DNA of 64,000 nt from Paenibacillus plantarum (GTDB taxonomy: Bacteria > Bacillota > Bacilli > Paenibacillales > NBRC-103111), in assembly GCF_013141695.1 (NCBI RefSeq), contig NZ_WHNY01000064.1, positions 1-64,000 of the forward strand. The letters run 5' to 3'. Below the pieces are notes generated by a model. It worked only from the letters and a program-made list of their open reading frames with translations, did no database searches and had not been told where the DNA came from. A program made the translations under genes and the position numbers. Within the stretch, counting starts at the first letter, position 1, and every line of letters starts with the position of its first letter. Below, piece after piece: positions 52,301 through 60,334 of the stretch.

Positions 52301-53685
52301 TCAAGCTGTCGGTACCGACAACGAAGGTTGCGGGGCTGCTGTTAGATAGAACCAGCGCGAATATCGGGGATGATGAACAGCTGAAGCTGCAAGTTAGCTT
52401 TGATCCTTCAGATAGTGTAAATCGTGCTGTTTATTGGACATCGAGCAATCCGAGCGTAGCCGTTGTCGATGCAAACGGCTTGGTTACCGCCGTCGGAGCT
52501 GGTGAGGTGGACATTACCGTGACATCGGTCGAGACGCCTGAAGCGTCAGCGACTAGCCACATCATCGTGTCGGACGTTCTGCTGAAGACGGATTTTGAAT
52601 CCGGTGGAGGCGGCTGGCCAGTGGATCCGAATCGTAGCATTATCACGGTGAACGGCAACCATAAGTACCGGCTTTTGAAAGGCGCGTCAGCCACATCCCC
52701 TCGTTCGTTTACGAACTACAATTTGACGTTCAAAATGAAGACACCGGCCACCATTCCGAGCGCAGCGACGTTATATATATTTGATCGCTTGGTCTCCGGC
52801 AGCGGCGACCGAATCGGATACCGGAAGACGGTGGACGGTGCGTCGCAATGGATTCTTTATAACGGTTCGTGGGCGACTGTGAAACAGACTAGCCTGAACT
52901 ATGAGGACTTGGCTCCGAATACGGAGTATACCTTTGAGCTGATCGTGAACGGAGCGGATATCTCCCTATTCGTCAATGGGGTGCTCAAATTAAAAGCTTC
53001 CGATCCTGCACACAATTTGACAGGAACAATTGGGTTCTATGCAGGTGGCTTCGATAATTTGCAGTTTGATGACATCGTGGTTACGCAGCTTCGTGAACCG
53101 ATAACGGAAGCAACCATCACTACTGCCCAACCGGATGGAACAAATAACTGGTACGTGCATCCGGTTACGATTCAGTTAAGTCGTGGCGAGCATTCGTCTA
53201 CTCTAGCACAAACGAACTATAGTTTGGACGGCGGAGCGACTTGGAGCGTGTACACATCGCCAATCACGCTCGACCAAGACAACGGAGCCATTGACTTCCG
53301 TTACCGTTCAACGGATCTTGCCGCAAACACGGAGACAGCGAAGACGCTCACACTTCGTCTTGACCAGGTTGCACCAATAACAACAGCTATACTGTCACCA
53401 GTGCAGCCGGACGGACCGAATGGATGGTACGTCCAACCGGTTACCGTGACACTATCCGCGTATGATGCGACTTCTGGTGTGACGAGTATTGTGTATAGTC
53501 AAGATGCAGGAGCGACTTGGCAGCCCTATTTGGTGCCGATAGTGATCAATACGGATGGCTTCCACACGATTTCTTATCGTTCTACTGATCAAGCTGGGAA
53601 CGAGGAAGCCGTACAAACAGTTAATGTTCAACTAGATTTATCAGCTCAGATCGTTGCTGTTGAACCAAGAAGGAGAACGCCATGA
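49342..53685 (+). CDS. large secreted multidomain beta-helix glycan enzyme (GH141-like)
   Basis: A 1447-residue secreted protein. Residues 1-27 are a Sec signal peptide. Residues ~30-725 form a right-handed beta-helix with the opening FYVATDGSDSNAGGINEPFRTLEKARDAVR, as in GH141 enzymes (alpha-L-fucosidase/xylanase family) and their relatives. An Ig-like (Big_2) domain follows (~728-812), then a LamG-like domain (~815-990), another Ig-like domain, a second LamG-like domain clearly duplicated from the first (DFESGGGGWPVDPNRS), and two OmpL47-type repeats (PDGTNNWYVHPVTI, PDGPNGWYVQPVTV). There is no surface anchor. It overlaps the next gene (ATGA). The exact activity is inferred. Confidence 0.8.
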   Translation: MLRKKAIILTITAILLNLFVLPAIQAESGLPETAFYVATDGSDSNAGGINEPFRTLEKARDAVRQLKNTTGLPDGGVTVYLRGGTYNRTSSFQIEQQDSGTADSPITYKAYPNEKVSLSGGQSLEKNWFTPVTDQAILQRIISTDARTKVLQVDLSSHGISDYGVMSRHGYYKANDVSQVPPMELYVAGEGMTLARWPNNGTVQMGDIIDAGPTRKDADLQDRGGTFSYTYDRPQYWTNADDIWLDGIFGYSWEWSYNKITSIDTVNKQITLRYGEMSGLFKNWYPDFHFAQNLLEEIDKPGEYYIDRTQGVLYFLPTASFEAEHPEITVTMLKTPMINSVGASYVTFEDLTLENGRDSAVVIMGGEHVLLSHCEIRNFTNGGVQINTPSRWLYNDFATATGVNHGITSSHIHHIGGTAVTLNGGSRVTLAPGNNYVENSHIHDFAYYHKAYNPSVILTGVGNRVSHNEIHDAPHPGILIFGNDHLVEYNNIYDVCKMFSDLGAIYMNAGETPQQRGTVIRGNYFHNIGESKAGVEGVYPDNFTMGLTIEDNIFYKMGNSAVKNNGGAHIKKRNNLFIDSEVPYDYADIYLGDAPDKQIPKNYMPKWQTLFAQNNNFVGTPYLVKYPELADFFTENRYYPTTNTLENNVIYNPTRARSSITNAQGAYDKFNLLQYANNWVTNSDPGFVNLAAGDLNLKSDAAVFQQIPGFHSIPFDDIGIIGKAGPYLAPDTIPIEGVRAYDTNVKIGIGKTYELHTAVLPWDATNPKLLYTSSDSSVVKVDSKGTLKGAGIGQAVITVTSAENPLLHDEVMIDVEIGDGIYEYTDFETGRNSWPVDPNRSVIDIGGNHKYKVLKGATAVSPNEYTNYELTFKMKTPPTMPSLGTIYFFDRLGSNGGGRVGYRKVEDGTSKWLLYNKAWGTVKEVNLPYADLAPDTEYNVKLLVKGADISLYVGGVLKLKATDATYNPSGTVGFYAGGFDYLLFDDIKLSVPTTKVAGLLLDRTSANIGDDEQLKLQVSFDPSDSVNRAVYWTSSNPSVAVVDANGLVTAVGAGEVDITVTSVETPEASATSHIIVSDVLLKTDFESGGGGWPVDPNRSIITVNGNHKYRLLKGASATSPRSFTNYNLTFKMKTPATIPSAATLYIFDRLVSGSGDRIGYRKTVDGASQWILYNGSWATVKQTSLNYEDLAPNTEYTFELIVNGADISLFVNGVLKLKASDPAHNLTGTIGFYAGGFDNLQFDDIVVTQLREPITEATITTAQPDGTNNWYVHPVTIQLSRGEHSSTLAQTNYSLDGGATWSVYTSPITLDQDNGAIDFRYRSTDLAANTETAKTLTLRLDQVAPITTAILSPVQPDGPNGWYVQPVTVTLSAYDATSGVTSIVYSQDAGATWQPYLVPIVINTDGFHTISYRSTDQAGNEEAVQTVNVQLDLSAQIVAVEPRRRTP

Positions 53686-55529
53686 TTCCGTTCTATCAAT
53701 TAAGAGAAGCGATAATAGCTGTTCAAGCAAGGCCAACAACGCTGACGTCTGGGGCTTTGACACCAGCGAAAAGAAGGGAGCTGCTGGAAGCCCAGCATCT
53801 AGCAGGATTGCTTAAGGAAATTCATGAGGAAGCGGAGAGGGCCAGGCGTGAGCCTGTTCCTCTCCTTTCTTTCACGGATTTCCAGGCGTATCATTCGGCA
53901 GGAACGCGCAAGGAATTTGAAAAGCCGTATTTTGAACGCAGAGGACGCTTGCTTGCCCTTGCCTTGACGATGGCGCTTGATAATAGCGATACGTATAAGA
54001 TGACGTTGGAAAATCTGATCTGGGAAATATGTAATGAGTATGCCTGGGCTGTACCGGCGCATCTACCAGATACGATAGATAAAGTGTTGACGGCGCGTGT
54101 CCCTCCGAACCGCTATGTGGACTTGTTCGCTGCTGAGACGGCTCATGCTTTGGCAGAAGTACTGTATCTTGTAGGAGACCGTTTGAATGACTGGGTCACG
54201 CACCGAGTGAAGCAAGAAATCGAGCAGCGTGTGTTCCAGCCTGTATTTGAAAGTGCTCACCATTTTATTTGGACCTCAAAGACGAACAATTGGTCAGCCG
54301 TATGCAGTGGTGCCGTCGGTATGGCGGCGCTGTTGCTAGTCGATGACCGGGAACGACTTGCTGGCATGCAGGACCGGGTTGTGAGCGCCATGGATAGCTT
54401 CCTTGCGGGATATGGGGATGATGGCTGCTGTCCGGAGGGGCTCGCATACTGGAGGTACGGTTTTGGGTATTTTGTTTATTGGGCAGAGATGCTTTACGAG
54501 TTTACTAACGGATCGATCGATTTGTTAAAGGGGGACAAAATTAAGCGGATTGCCGAATTCCCGGCAGCTGTCGCACTCAGCGATACTTCCTGCATCAATT
54601 ATTCCGATTGCAGGCCAACCTTCAGACCGGCTACTGGACTAATCAGTCGTTTGTGCCGCAGACTTGACATCGCTCCGCCGAAAATGACGAGTGTGCCTTC
54701 GTTTCATGAAGATCATTGCTACCGCTGGCCGTTTACTTTCCGCAACATCATGTGGACAGAGACCGAATGGCTGCATGCTCCAGGAGCAGAGGGGACCTTA
54801 TACTTTGCCAGTACGGATTGGTTGGTGGATAAGCGTGAAACCGCGAAGGGCTTGTTTGCCTTTTCCGCCAAAGGAGGACATAACAACGAGCCTCACAACC
54901 ATAACGACCTCGGGCATTTTATTCTCCATATCGAGGGCGATACGCTGTTGGCAGATCTCGGAATGGGGGTATATACCCGCGAATATTTCGGGAAAGAACG
55001 CTATGACCACCTGCATGCATCATCTGGGGGTCACTCGGTTCCTATCATCAATGGTGAGCATCAGGCTGCCGGTGAAGCATATAGGGCAATCGTTACGAAA
55101 AATGATACGAATGATGGAGCTGTCAGGTTTGAACTCGATTTGACGCAAGCGTATAGACCGGAGGCGCGAATCCGCTTTTTCCAACGGTCCTTCGCGTGGA
55201 AGGTCTGCCAAGATGAAGCCAGAGCAGAGCTAACGCTAACGGATCATTTTGTATTCGATGAGGGAACAGGTGAGGCAGAAAGGAGCTTAACGGAGCATTT
55301 CATCAGTTTCCACAAGCCTGTTATCAGAGGTGGAGAGGTAACTTGGCTGGGTGAGAAGGGGAGTGTCGTGTTACGATTTGAACCGTTAAAGCTGTCTGCG
55401 CATGTGGAAACCGTAGAGATACCTAGTCGTGATCCCGAACCATTGACGGTATATCGATTGCATCTTCACGCCGAGCAGTTGGCCCAAGTGTATACGTGCA
55501 GGCTTGTCATGTCTTGCTGTATACACTGA
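53682..55529 (+). CDS. heparinase II/III family protein
   Basis: A 615-residue protein of the heparinase II/III (PL12/15/17/21-like) type: an N-terminal alpha-toroid (ALALTMALDNSDTYKM...HFIWTSKTNNWSAVCSGAVGMAALLL) and a C-terminal beta-sandwich. The family core KGGHNNEPHNHNDLGHFILHIEGDTLLADLGMGVYTREYF is present. No signal peptide, so it would cleave imported uronate-containing oligosaccharides in the cytosol. It is translationally coupled to the beta-helix enzyme (AAGGAGAACGCC before its ATG). Substrate specificity cannot be read from the sequence. Confidence 0.85.
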   Translation: MIPFYQLREAIIAVQARPTTLTSGALTPAKRRELLEAQHLAGLLKEIHEEAERARREPVPLLSFTDFQAYHSAGTRKEFEKPYFERRGRLLALALTMALDNSDTYKMTLENLIWEICNEYAWAVPAHLPDTIDKVLTARVPPNRYVDLFAAETAHALAEVLYLVGDRLNDWVTHRVKQEIEQRVFQPVFESAHHFIWTSKTNNWSAVCSGAVGMAALLLVDDRERLAGMQDRVVSAMDSFLAGYGDDGCCPEGLAYWRYGFGYFVYWAEMLYEFTNGSIDLLKGDKIKRIAEFPAAVALSDTSCINYSDCRPTFRPATGLISRLCRRLDIAPPKMTSVPSFHEDHCYRWPFTFRNIMWTETEWLHAPGAEGTLYFASTDWLVDKRETAKGLFAFSAKGGHNNEPHNHNDLGHFILHIEGDTLLADLGMGVYTREYFGKERYDHLHASSGGHSVPIINGEHQAAGEAYRAIVTKNDTNDGAVRFELDLTQAYRPEARIRFFQRSFAWKVCQDEARAELTLTDHFVFDEGTGEAERSLTEHFISFHKPVIRGGEVTWLGEKGSVVLRFEPLKLSAHVETVEIPSRDPEPLTVYRLHLHAEQLAQVYTCRLVMSCCIH

Positions 55530-55587
55530 GCCCATCCACTTAAGCGTTGCACATCGTGTAATTATGGAATAGAGAGGAAGAGAACGC

Positions 55588-55893
55588 ATGCGATTTCGCC
55601 AGGTGCATCTTGATTTTCACACCTCGGAAGCAATAACGCCGATTGGAGCACGTTTTGATAAGGGGCAGTTTCAGGAAATGCTTAAGCTAGGCCATGTGGA
55701 TTCCGTGACGATTTTCTGCAAATGCCATCACGGCTGGGCTTATCATCCGTCAGAGGCGAACGAGATCCATCCTGGACTGAGCTTCGATTTGCTTGCCGCC
55801 ATGATTGAAGCTGCACATGTTGGAGTGCCACCAGATGGTTGTTATCGAGTATGAATGTTCCACGAAAGAAGAACAGGTTCATTAGGACCTGTT
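55588..55893 (+). pseudogene. remnant of a large glycosidase (beta-galactosidase-trimerisation type)
   Basis: The frame 55588-55854 encodes 88 residues. The first ~83 (FRQVHLDFHTSEAI...FQEMLKLGHVDSVTIFCKCHHGWAYHPSEANEIHPGLSFDLLAAMIEAAH) match the N-terminus of a Paenibacillus family of ~650-residue enzymes with a beta-galactosidase trimerisation domain. The catalytic barrel is absent. After AAH, another frame reads ECHQMVVIEYE, which resembles the family's C-terminus, so an internal deletion joining both ends is likely. The ribosome site and start remain. The hairpin terminator follows directly. Confidence 0.6.
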
Positions 55894-55899
55894 CTTCTT
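55866..55899 (+). terminator. terminator after the glycosidase remnant
   Basis: AAGAAGAACAGG pairs with CCTGTTCTTCTT over a 10-nt loop; a pyrimidine-rich CCTGCTC follows instead of a T-run. It closes the importer-1 operon. Confidence 0.65.
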
Positions 55900-55991
55900 C
55901 CTGCTCATAAGGCGATCCATCCAACCGACAAGTGACCAATAGGCACCTGAACACATACAATGGTTAAGAGTTGGAAGGGAGTGGCCGGAGC

Positions 55992-56219
55992 ATGCCTGCA
56001 ATTATTAACGGTGGAATCAAAATCCTCAATGTCGCTCAGGGTTCCAATGTCCAGATTGGCGATACTTTGGCAATTAACCTTACCAGCTCCTCCAAAATCT
56101 TTGCGGGAGCCAACTCGTTTTCGCCAGGGGATAGCTTTGGAAGTGTTCAGAATGTACTCAATGGAAGTACCAATACAGTGGATCCTGATGTTGTGGATAC
56201 GCCAAATAACACGATTTAA
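55992..56219 (+). CDS. GerPA/GerPF-like spore germination protein
   Basis: A 75-residue small protein of the GerPA/GerPF family (MPAIINGGIKILNV at the start, SSSKIFAGANSFSPGD in the middle, NTVDPDVVD near the end). GerP proteins help nutrients pass the spore coat. The gene stands alone here, not in a gerPABCDEF operon. ATG 55992 starts the conserved MPAI; GGGAG is upstream. The longer frame from 55971 is less likely. Confidence 0.8.
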   Translation: MPAIINGGIKILNVAQGSNVQIGDTLAINLTSSSKIFAGANSFSPGDSFGSVQNVLNGSTNTVDPDVVDTPNNTI

Positions 56220-56338
56220 TTGATGCTTTTCTATTTCCACAAATTGGACGAATGCTGAGTAGAGATTGACGGTCCTAAAGTGATAGGGGGCTGCGAAAGA
56301 TATACGGAACGCGAATCCATTTTAGGGGATAGAGAAGC

Positions 56339-56584
56339 TTGTTAAAACGAAAAGTGATTCGGATATATATCGGAAATATGATGTGGTTCCTTCCAGTCCT
56401 AATTTTGATCATGGGGGTCAATCCTTCTGTCGCAGGCAGTTTTTGGTGGAAGGCGCTGGGGTTTCTACTCTTCGCTGGCATTGTTGTCGTATGTATCAGT
56501 TCTTGGCTTCAGGTGCATCGTGAACAACGTGAACTTGATAAAAAGCGGCTCGATTATGAGTCTGTTGTATACCGTCAATTCTAA
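56339..56584 (+). CDS. small two-helix membrane protein
   Basis: An 81-residue protein with two hydrophobic helices (NMMWFLPVLILIMGVNPSVAG and ALGFLLFAGIVVVCISSWL) and a charged C-terminal tail (VHREQRELDKKRLDYES). TTG 56339 has AGGGGA ~10 nt upstream. No family recognised. A terminator-like hairpin follows. Confidence 0.5.
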   Translation: MLKRKVIRIYIGNMMWFLPVLILIMGVNPSVAGSFWWKALGFLLFAGIVVVCISSWLQVHREQRELDKKRLDYESVVYRQF

Positions 56585-56610
56585 TGTCAATTCTAATAAG
56601 ACTAACTGAC

Positions 56611-56641
56611 CGTCGATGCGATACGCATGGGCGTTTTTTTT
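56611..56641 (+). terminator. terminator upstream of the YesM/YesN-type operon
   Basis: CGTCGATGC pairs with GCATGGGCG (one mismatch) over a 5-nt loop, followed by eight T residues. Confidence 0.55.
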
Positions 56642-56654
56642 CGTACACCTAAAG

Positions 56655-56687
56655 ATCGTATCCGTTTTTCGATAATAAATAGATGTC
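56655..56687 (+). promoter_or_regulatory. 33-bp shared control motif, copy 1
   Basis: The sequence begins ATCGTATCCGTTTT and ends TAGATGTC. It matches the segment 60263-60295 at 27 of 33 positions without gaps. Copy 1 is 79 bp upstream of the kinase gene and copy 2 is 39 bp upstream of the importer-2 open frame. The likeliest reading is a binding site of the YesN-type regulator encoded between them. Confidence 0.5.
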
Positions 56688-56766
56688 AGCAGGTAGGGGG
56701 ATGTATTACACTAGTAGGTACTATTACGCAGGAAAGACTTGGCACAATTCAGGAGGCCATCTGTAG

Positions 56767-58605
56767 ATGAAGCATCGACAAGTGCTACAGTACATTAATC
56801 AGCATTTTAAAGTGAAATTAATTTTGACACTGTCGATCATCATCATTCTTTGTTCCCTCATTACTGGGTACATTTCGTATCGCATTTATTTGAATTTGTT
56901 TGAAAGTGAGATCAGTAAGCAGTATTTAACGACCAGTGAACAGACGATGGAGCAAATTGGCTTTAAAATCCAAGATATGTATCGGATTACTGATTTTATT
57001 ATTTTTCACCCCCGCGTTGAGCAAATTGTGCAAGGGATCCGTGCGGAACCACCAGAGGGCGAGACTAAAGCCTATCGTAGATTTATTTTGGAACGTGAAT
57101 TGTCGGAAATTTTGTTGCCATTGAAAAATGAAACACCGCAAATACGTGCGTTATATATCGTGGATTTGGAAGGGAATAATTACTACTTCAGTCATACGAA
57201 TCCGTCGATGCAGATCACGTTTCCTGACTTTTACAATAAGGTGAAGACGGGTGTGAACCAGACCTCAGCAGAGATCGTGTGGCAGCGATTAAATATTCCG
57301 GATTCCTCCGATCCTTCGGGGAAGAAAAGCAATCTGGTCGCAACCCGCTTGCTCAAATCGACGAAGCAGCAAGCGGCATACGGGACGCTGGTCATGATTA
57401 TTGATGAGTCTTTTCTGACAAGCCCTTTAGACAAACTGATGGCTGGCAGGACGACGGGAGCGTATATTTTCGACCAATATAATAAATTGCTGTATAGTCG
57501 AGCGCCGCAGGGCAGGGCTGGGATTATTCCCGCATGGGAAAATCAGGAGCGGTCTTTTATCGAGCGGAATGAAAATGAAGATTATTTGTTTGTGAAAAGC
57601 ACCTATGAAGCCCGATCTTTCAAGCTTGTTAGTGGTATTTCCTTGGCGGATATCGAGGAAAAGGGCAGGATGGTGTATCAGGTTGCTGTCATTTCTGGGC
57701 TCGTCAGTGTTCTGTTGATGGCGCTCTGCGTCTCCATTTTCAGTGGTAGGATGTTAAAACCTTTACACGGATTAGTGTCTGCCATGCATCAATTGCGCAG
57801 AGGTAATTTGGAGGTTGAAATTCCCAAAACGTCGAATGATGAGTTTGCTTTTCTAGCGGAAAGTTTCAATCGGATGGTCGAGAACATCCAATCGTTGATT
57901 AAGGAAGTGTATGTCAGCAAGCTAAGTGAACAGGAAGCGGAACTTAAGGCGCTGCAGGCGCAGTTGAATCCACATTTTTTATACAACGCTCTGAATTCGA
58001 TTTATTGGAAAATCATGCTCCTGTACGACGATGTGGAGACGGCTTCCTTGGTGACAAGCTTATCTGATTTATTGCGGTATTCATTGGAATCGGTCTCAAC
58101 GCCAAGTACATTGCAGGAAGAGCTTACGCAGATTCGCAATTATATGACGATCCAAGAGGCGCGGCACGGTGAAGGGCTGCACGTTTCCATTGAAGCAGAG
58201 GAAGAGTTATTGGCTTGTGGCATGCAGAGGTTGATCCTTCAACCGTTAGTTGAGAATGTCTTCGTTCACGCGTTTCGTGATCAGCCGGATAACAAGCGGT
58301 TATGGATTCGTGCTTTCCGCCAAGGCGCTGATTTACTAATTGAAATCGAGGATAATGGGAGCGGCATCGATGAGGAGACGTTTGTACGTCTGACGAAAGA
58401 GCAGTCGGTGTATGATCATCAGAGGGAACGGGAGAGTATCGGTGTTCGGAATGTTGTACGTCGTATTTACTTGGTCTATGGCGATCCCTATCGGTTAGAA
58501 ATCGAACGCTTGCCGCAGGGTACGCGGATGCGTTTGATATTACCGTGTGAACAGATGATGTCTCTCGAAGGGGGAAAGGTGGATGAACCACATCTTATTA
58601 GTTGA
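56767..58605 (+). CDS. YesM-type sensor histidine kinase
   Basis: A 612-residue membrane kinase. Helix 1 is at ~17-40 (LILTLSIIIILCSLITGYISYRIY), then an extracellular cache-type sensor, helix 2 at ~300-322, HAMP (ISGRM...MHQLRRGNLEVEIP) and a His_kinase domain with phospho-acceptor His 403 in LNPHFLYNALNSIYWK. The HATPase core has LQPLVENVFVHAF (N box) and IEDNGSGID (G1 box). It overlaps the response regulator gene by 23 nt. By analogy with YesM/YesN it should respond to an extracellular sugar and control the importer downstream. Confidence 0.93.
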   Translation: MKHRQVLQYINQHFKVKLILTLSIIIILCSLITGYISYRIYLNLFESEISKQYLTTSEQTMEQIGFKIQDMYRITDFIIFHPRVEQIVQGIRAEPPEGETKAYRRFILERELSEILLPLKNETPQIRALYIVDLEGNNYYFSHTNPSMQITFPDFYNKVKTGVNQTSAEIVWQRLNIPDSSDPSGKKSNLVATRLLKSTKQQAAYGTLVMIIDESFLTSPLDKLMAGRTTGAYIFDQYNKLLYSRAPQGRAGIIPAWENQERSFIERNENEDYLFVKSTYEARSFKLVSGISLADIEEKGRMVYQVAVISGLVSVLLMALCVSIFSGRMLKPLHGLVSAMHQLRRGNLEVEIPKTSNDEFAFLAESFNRMVENIQSLIKEVYVSKLSEQEAELKALQAQLNPHFLYNALNSIYWKIMLLYDDVETASLVTSLSDLLRYSLESVSTPSTLQEELTQIRNYMTIQEARHGEGLHVSIEAEEELLACGMQRLILQPLVENVFVHAFRDQPDNKRLWIRAFRQGADLLIEIEDNGSGIDEETFVRLTKEQSVYDHQRERESIGVRNVVRRIYLVYGDPYRLEIERLPQGTRMRLILPCEQMMSLEGGKVDEPHLIS

Positions 58606-60151
58606 GGATGAGCCATTATTTCGCAAAGGGTTAGCCAAAATGATTACAGGCTCTGAAACCAACTGGCATGTCTGCGGTGAGGCGGAGAACGGGCAGGAGG
58701 CAGAAATCCTCATAGCTGAGAGGCAGCCGGATCTCGTTATTACGGACATTCGCATGCCATTAATGGATGGCTTAGAGCTGCTGAAACGGTGTAAGCTCAA
58801 GTTCCCGCATATCGAATTTATCGTCATAACGGGATTTCAGGATTTCCAGTATGCGCAAGCTGCATTGCGATACGGGGCCATGGATTTGCTAATCAAACCG
58901 TGCGGTAAGCAGGATATTTATGATGCGTTAGATAAAGCTGAGGTTCGAGTATTGGAGAAACAGGCGAATCTGCGCAAAGCGGAAACGGAGCACGCCTTAT
59001 TGCTGGAGAACACGCTGAGAGGGCTCTTGTTGCGCTTCCCCTATCGTGCAGAATTAGCAGCGGAGTTAGAAATGAGTTTCGCTAATTGCCAATTGATCTT
59101 ATTCCAGATCACGGACTTCATGCCGTCACACAAACAGTATACGAAGCGGGATATGCCGTTACTGCAGTTTGCGGTGTTAAACATGATCGGCGAATGGCTT
59201 GACATATATCACATGGATGGAAAGTTGTTCTTGATCGAAAATGGGCAGTTTGCCTTGCTTTGTCAGGATACGTTCGAAGAACAGCTTATTTGTGAAGCGG
59301 CTTGTGAAACGGTGGAACGGTTACTTGGCTTACAGATGTCCTCTTATTGTGCAGGGGTAGCAGCTGGCGTACAGGATCTTGCCGATCTATATGAGGCGGG
59401 GCGCAGCATGTTGGGCACAACAATGACTGCGGCACAGGACAAAAACGATACACAGGTCGATAAACAGTTATCGACGAATCGTGCGCAGCAGCAGCTTATT
59501 AGTACGCAAACGATTGCGTTTATTTTAGCAGGGCAGATCGATCAGATGAAGCTGTATCTAGCCCAATTGATGAAGGATATCTACGGATTATCACTGGAAA
59601 ATGGCAAGGTGGAAGCCTTGTCGTTCAGCTTTGCTTTACAGGAAACGGCACGCAAGCAGTTTGAGATGGCGTATAACCCGCAGTTATTGACAGAGCGCAT
59701 CGCGCTGCTGCACGCCTGTGGAACGAACGACGAGGTGTCCCAGTGGACGGGCATGGAGTTGGACCGCTTTATGAGCAGTTTTACGGCGTGGCAGGAAAAG
59801 TACAGTGAGAATGTCGTGTGGAAGGCAGCGCGATATATGGAGGAGCATTATGCGGAGCAGTTGCCACTTCAATTGGTGGCTTCGCTGGTGCATTTGAATG
59901 CAACGTATTTCAGTCATTTGTTTAAAAAAGAAACAGGACGCAGCTTTGTTGATTATTTAATTGAACTGCGGATGGAGAAAGCGAAGGGCCTGCTGGCGAA
60001 CACGGATATGAAAATCACCGAGGTGTCGGGTGTCGTCGGGTACGATTTACCAAACTATTTTGCCAAACTATTCAAGCAAACAACAGGCCTATCGCCGAAG
60101 GATTACCGCAAGATGGTTCGTCCTGATCCGATTAGCAACGTGCGAAATTGA
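58583..60151 (+). CDS. YesN-type response regulator (receiver plus AraC helix-turn-helix)
   Basis: A 522-residue regulator. The receiver (1-~120) has LLVEDEPLF, phospho-acceptor Asp 55 in VITDIRMPLMDG, and LIKPCG. A ~280-residue middle segment follows. The C-terminal AraC-type DNA-binding domain is complete (LPLQLVASLVHLNATYFSHLFKKETGRSFVDYL, MKITEVSGVVGYDLPNYFAKLFKQTTGLSPKDYR). It is coupled to the kinase gene and followed by a hairpin and the importer-2 operon. Confidence 0.93.
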   Translation: MNHILLVEDEPLFRKGLAKMITGSETNWHVCGEAENGQEAEILIAERQPDLVITDIRMPLMDGLELLKRCKLKFPHIEFIVITGFQDFQYAQAALRYGAMDLLIKPCGKQDIYDALDKAEVRVLEKQANLRKAETEHALLLENTLRGLLLRFPYRAELAAELEMSFANCQLILFQITDFMPSHKQYTKRDMPLLQFAVLNMIGEWLDIYHMDGKLFLIENGQFALLCQDTFEEQLICEAACETVERLLGLQMSSYCAGVAAGVQDLADLYEAGRSMLGTTMTAAQDKNDTQVDKQLSTNRAQQQLISTQTIAFILAGQIDQMKLYLAQLMKDIYGLSLENGKVEALSFSFALQETARKQFEMAYNPQLLTERIALLHACGTNDEVSQWTGMELDRFMSSFTAWQEKYSENVVWKAARYMEEHYAEQLPLQLVASLVHLNATYFSHLFKKETGRSFVDYLIELRMEKAKGLLANTDMKITEVSGVVGYDLPNYFAKLFKQTTGLSPKDYRKMVRPDPISNVRN

Positions 60152-60178
60152 TATGTTCTCAGTAGGGTCCCATTAGCA

Positions 60179-60226
60179 TCCCATTAGTGTCCTCCTTTGT
60201 CTATCTTAGACGATGGGGGATTTTTT
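60179..60226 (+). terminator. likely terminator after the response regulator gene
   Basis: Nested arms TCCCAT / ATGGGGGA (60179-60184 with 60213-60220) and GTCTA-tct-TAGAC (60199-60211) are followed by six T residues. It separates the two-component operon from importer 2. Confidence 0.5.
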
Positions 60227-60262
60227 CTATGCGTGCTTTTCCCACCCTCCCACAATCTAAAA

Positions 60263-60295
60263 ATCGTATCCGTTTTCCCATAAATCGTAGATGTC
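60263..60295 (+). promoter_or_regulatory. 33-bp shared control motif, copy 2
   Basis: Partner of the motif at 56655-56687; ATCGTATCCGTTTT and TAGATGTC are unchanged. It lies directly upstream of the importer-2 binding-protein gene. Confidence 0.5.
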
Positions 60296-60334
60296 GTACT
60301 ATCCCAATTTTCTTACAATTAACTACATAATGGT

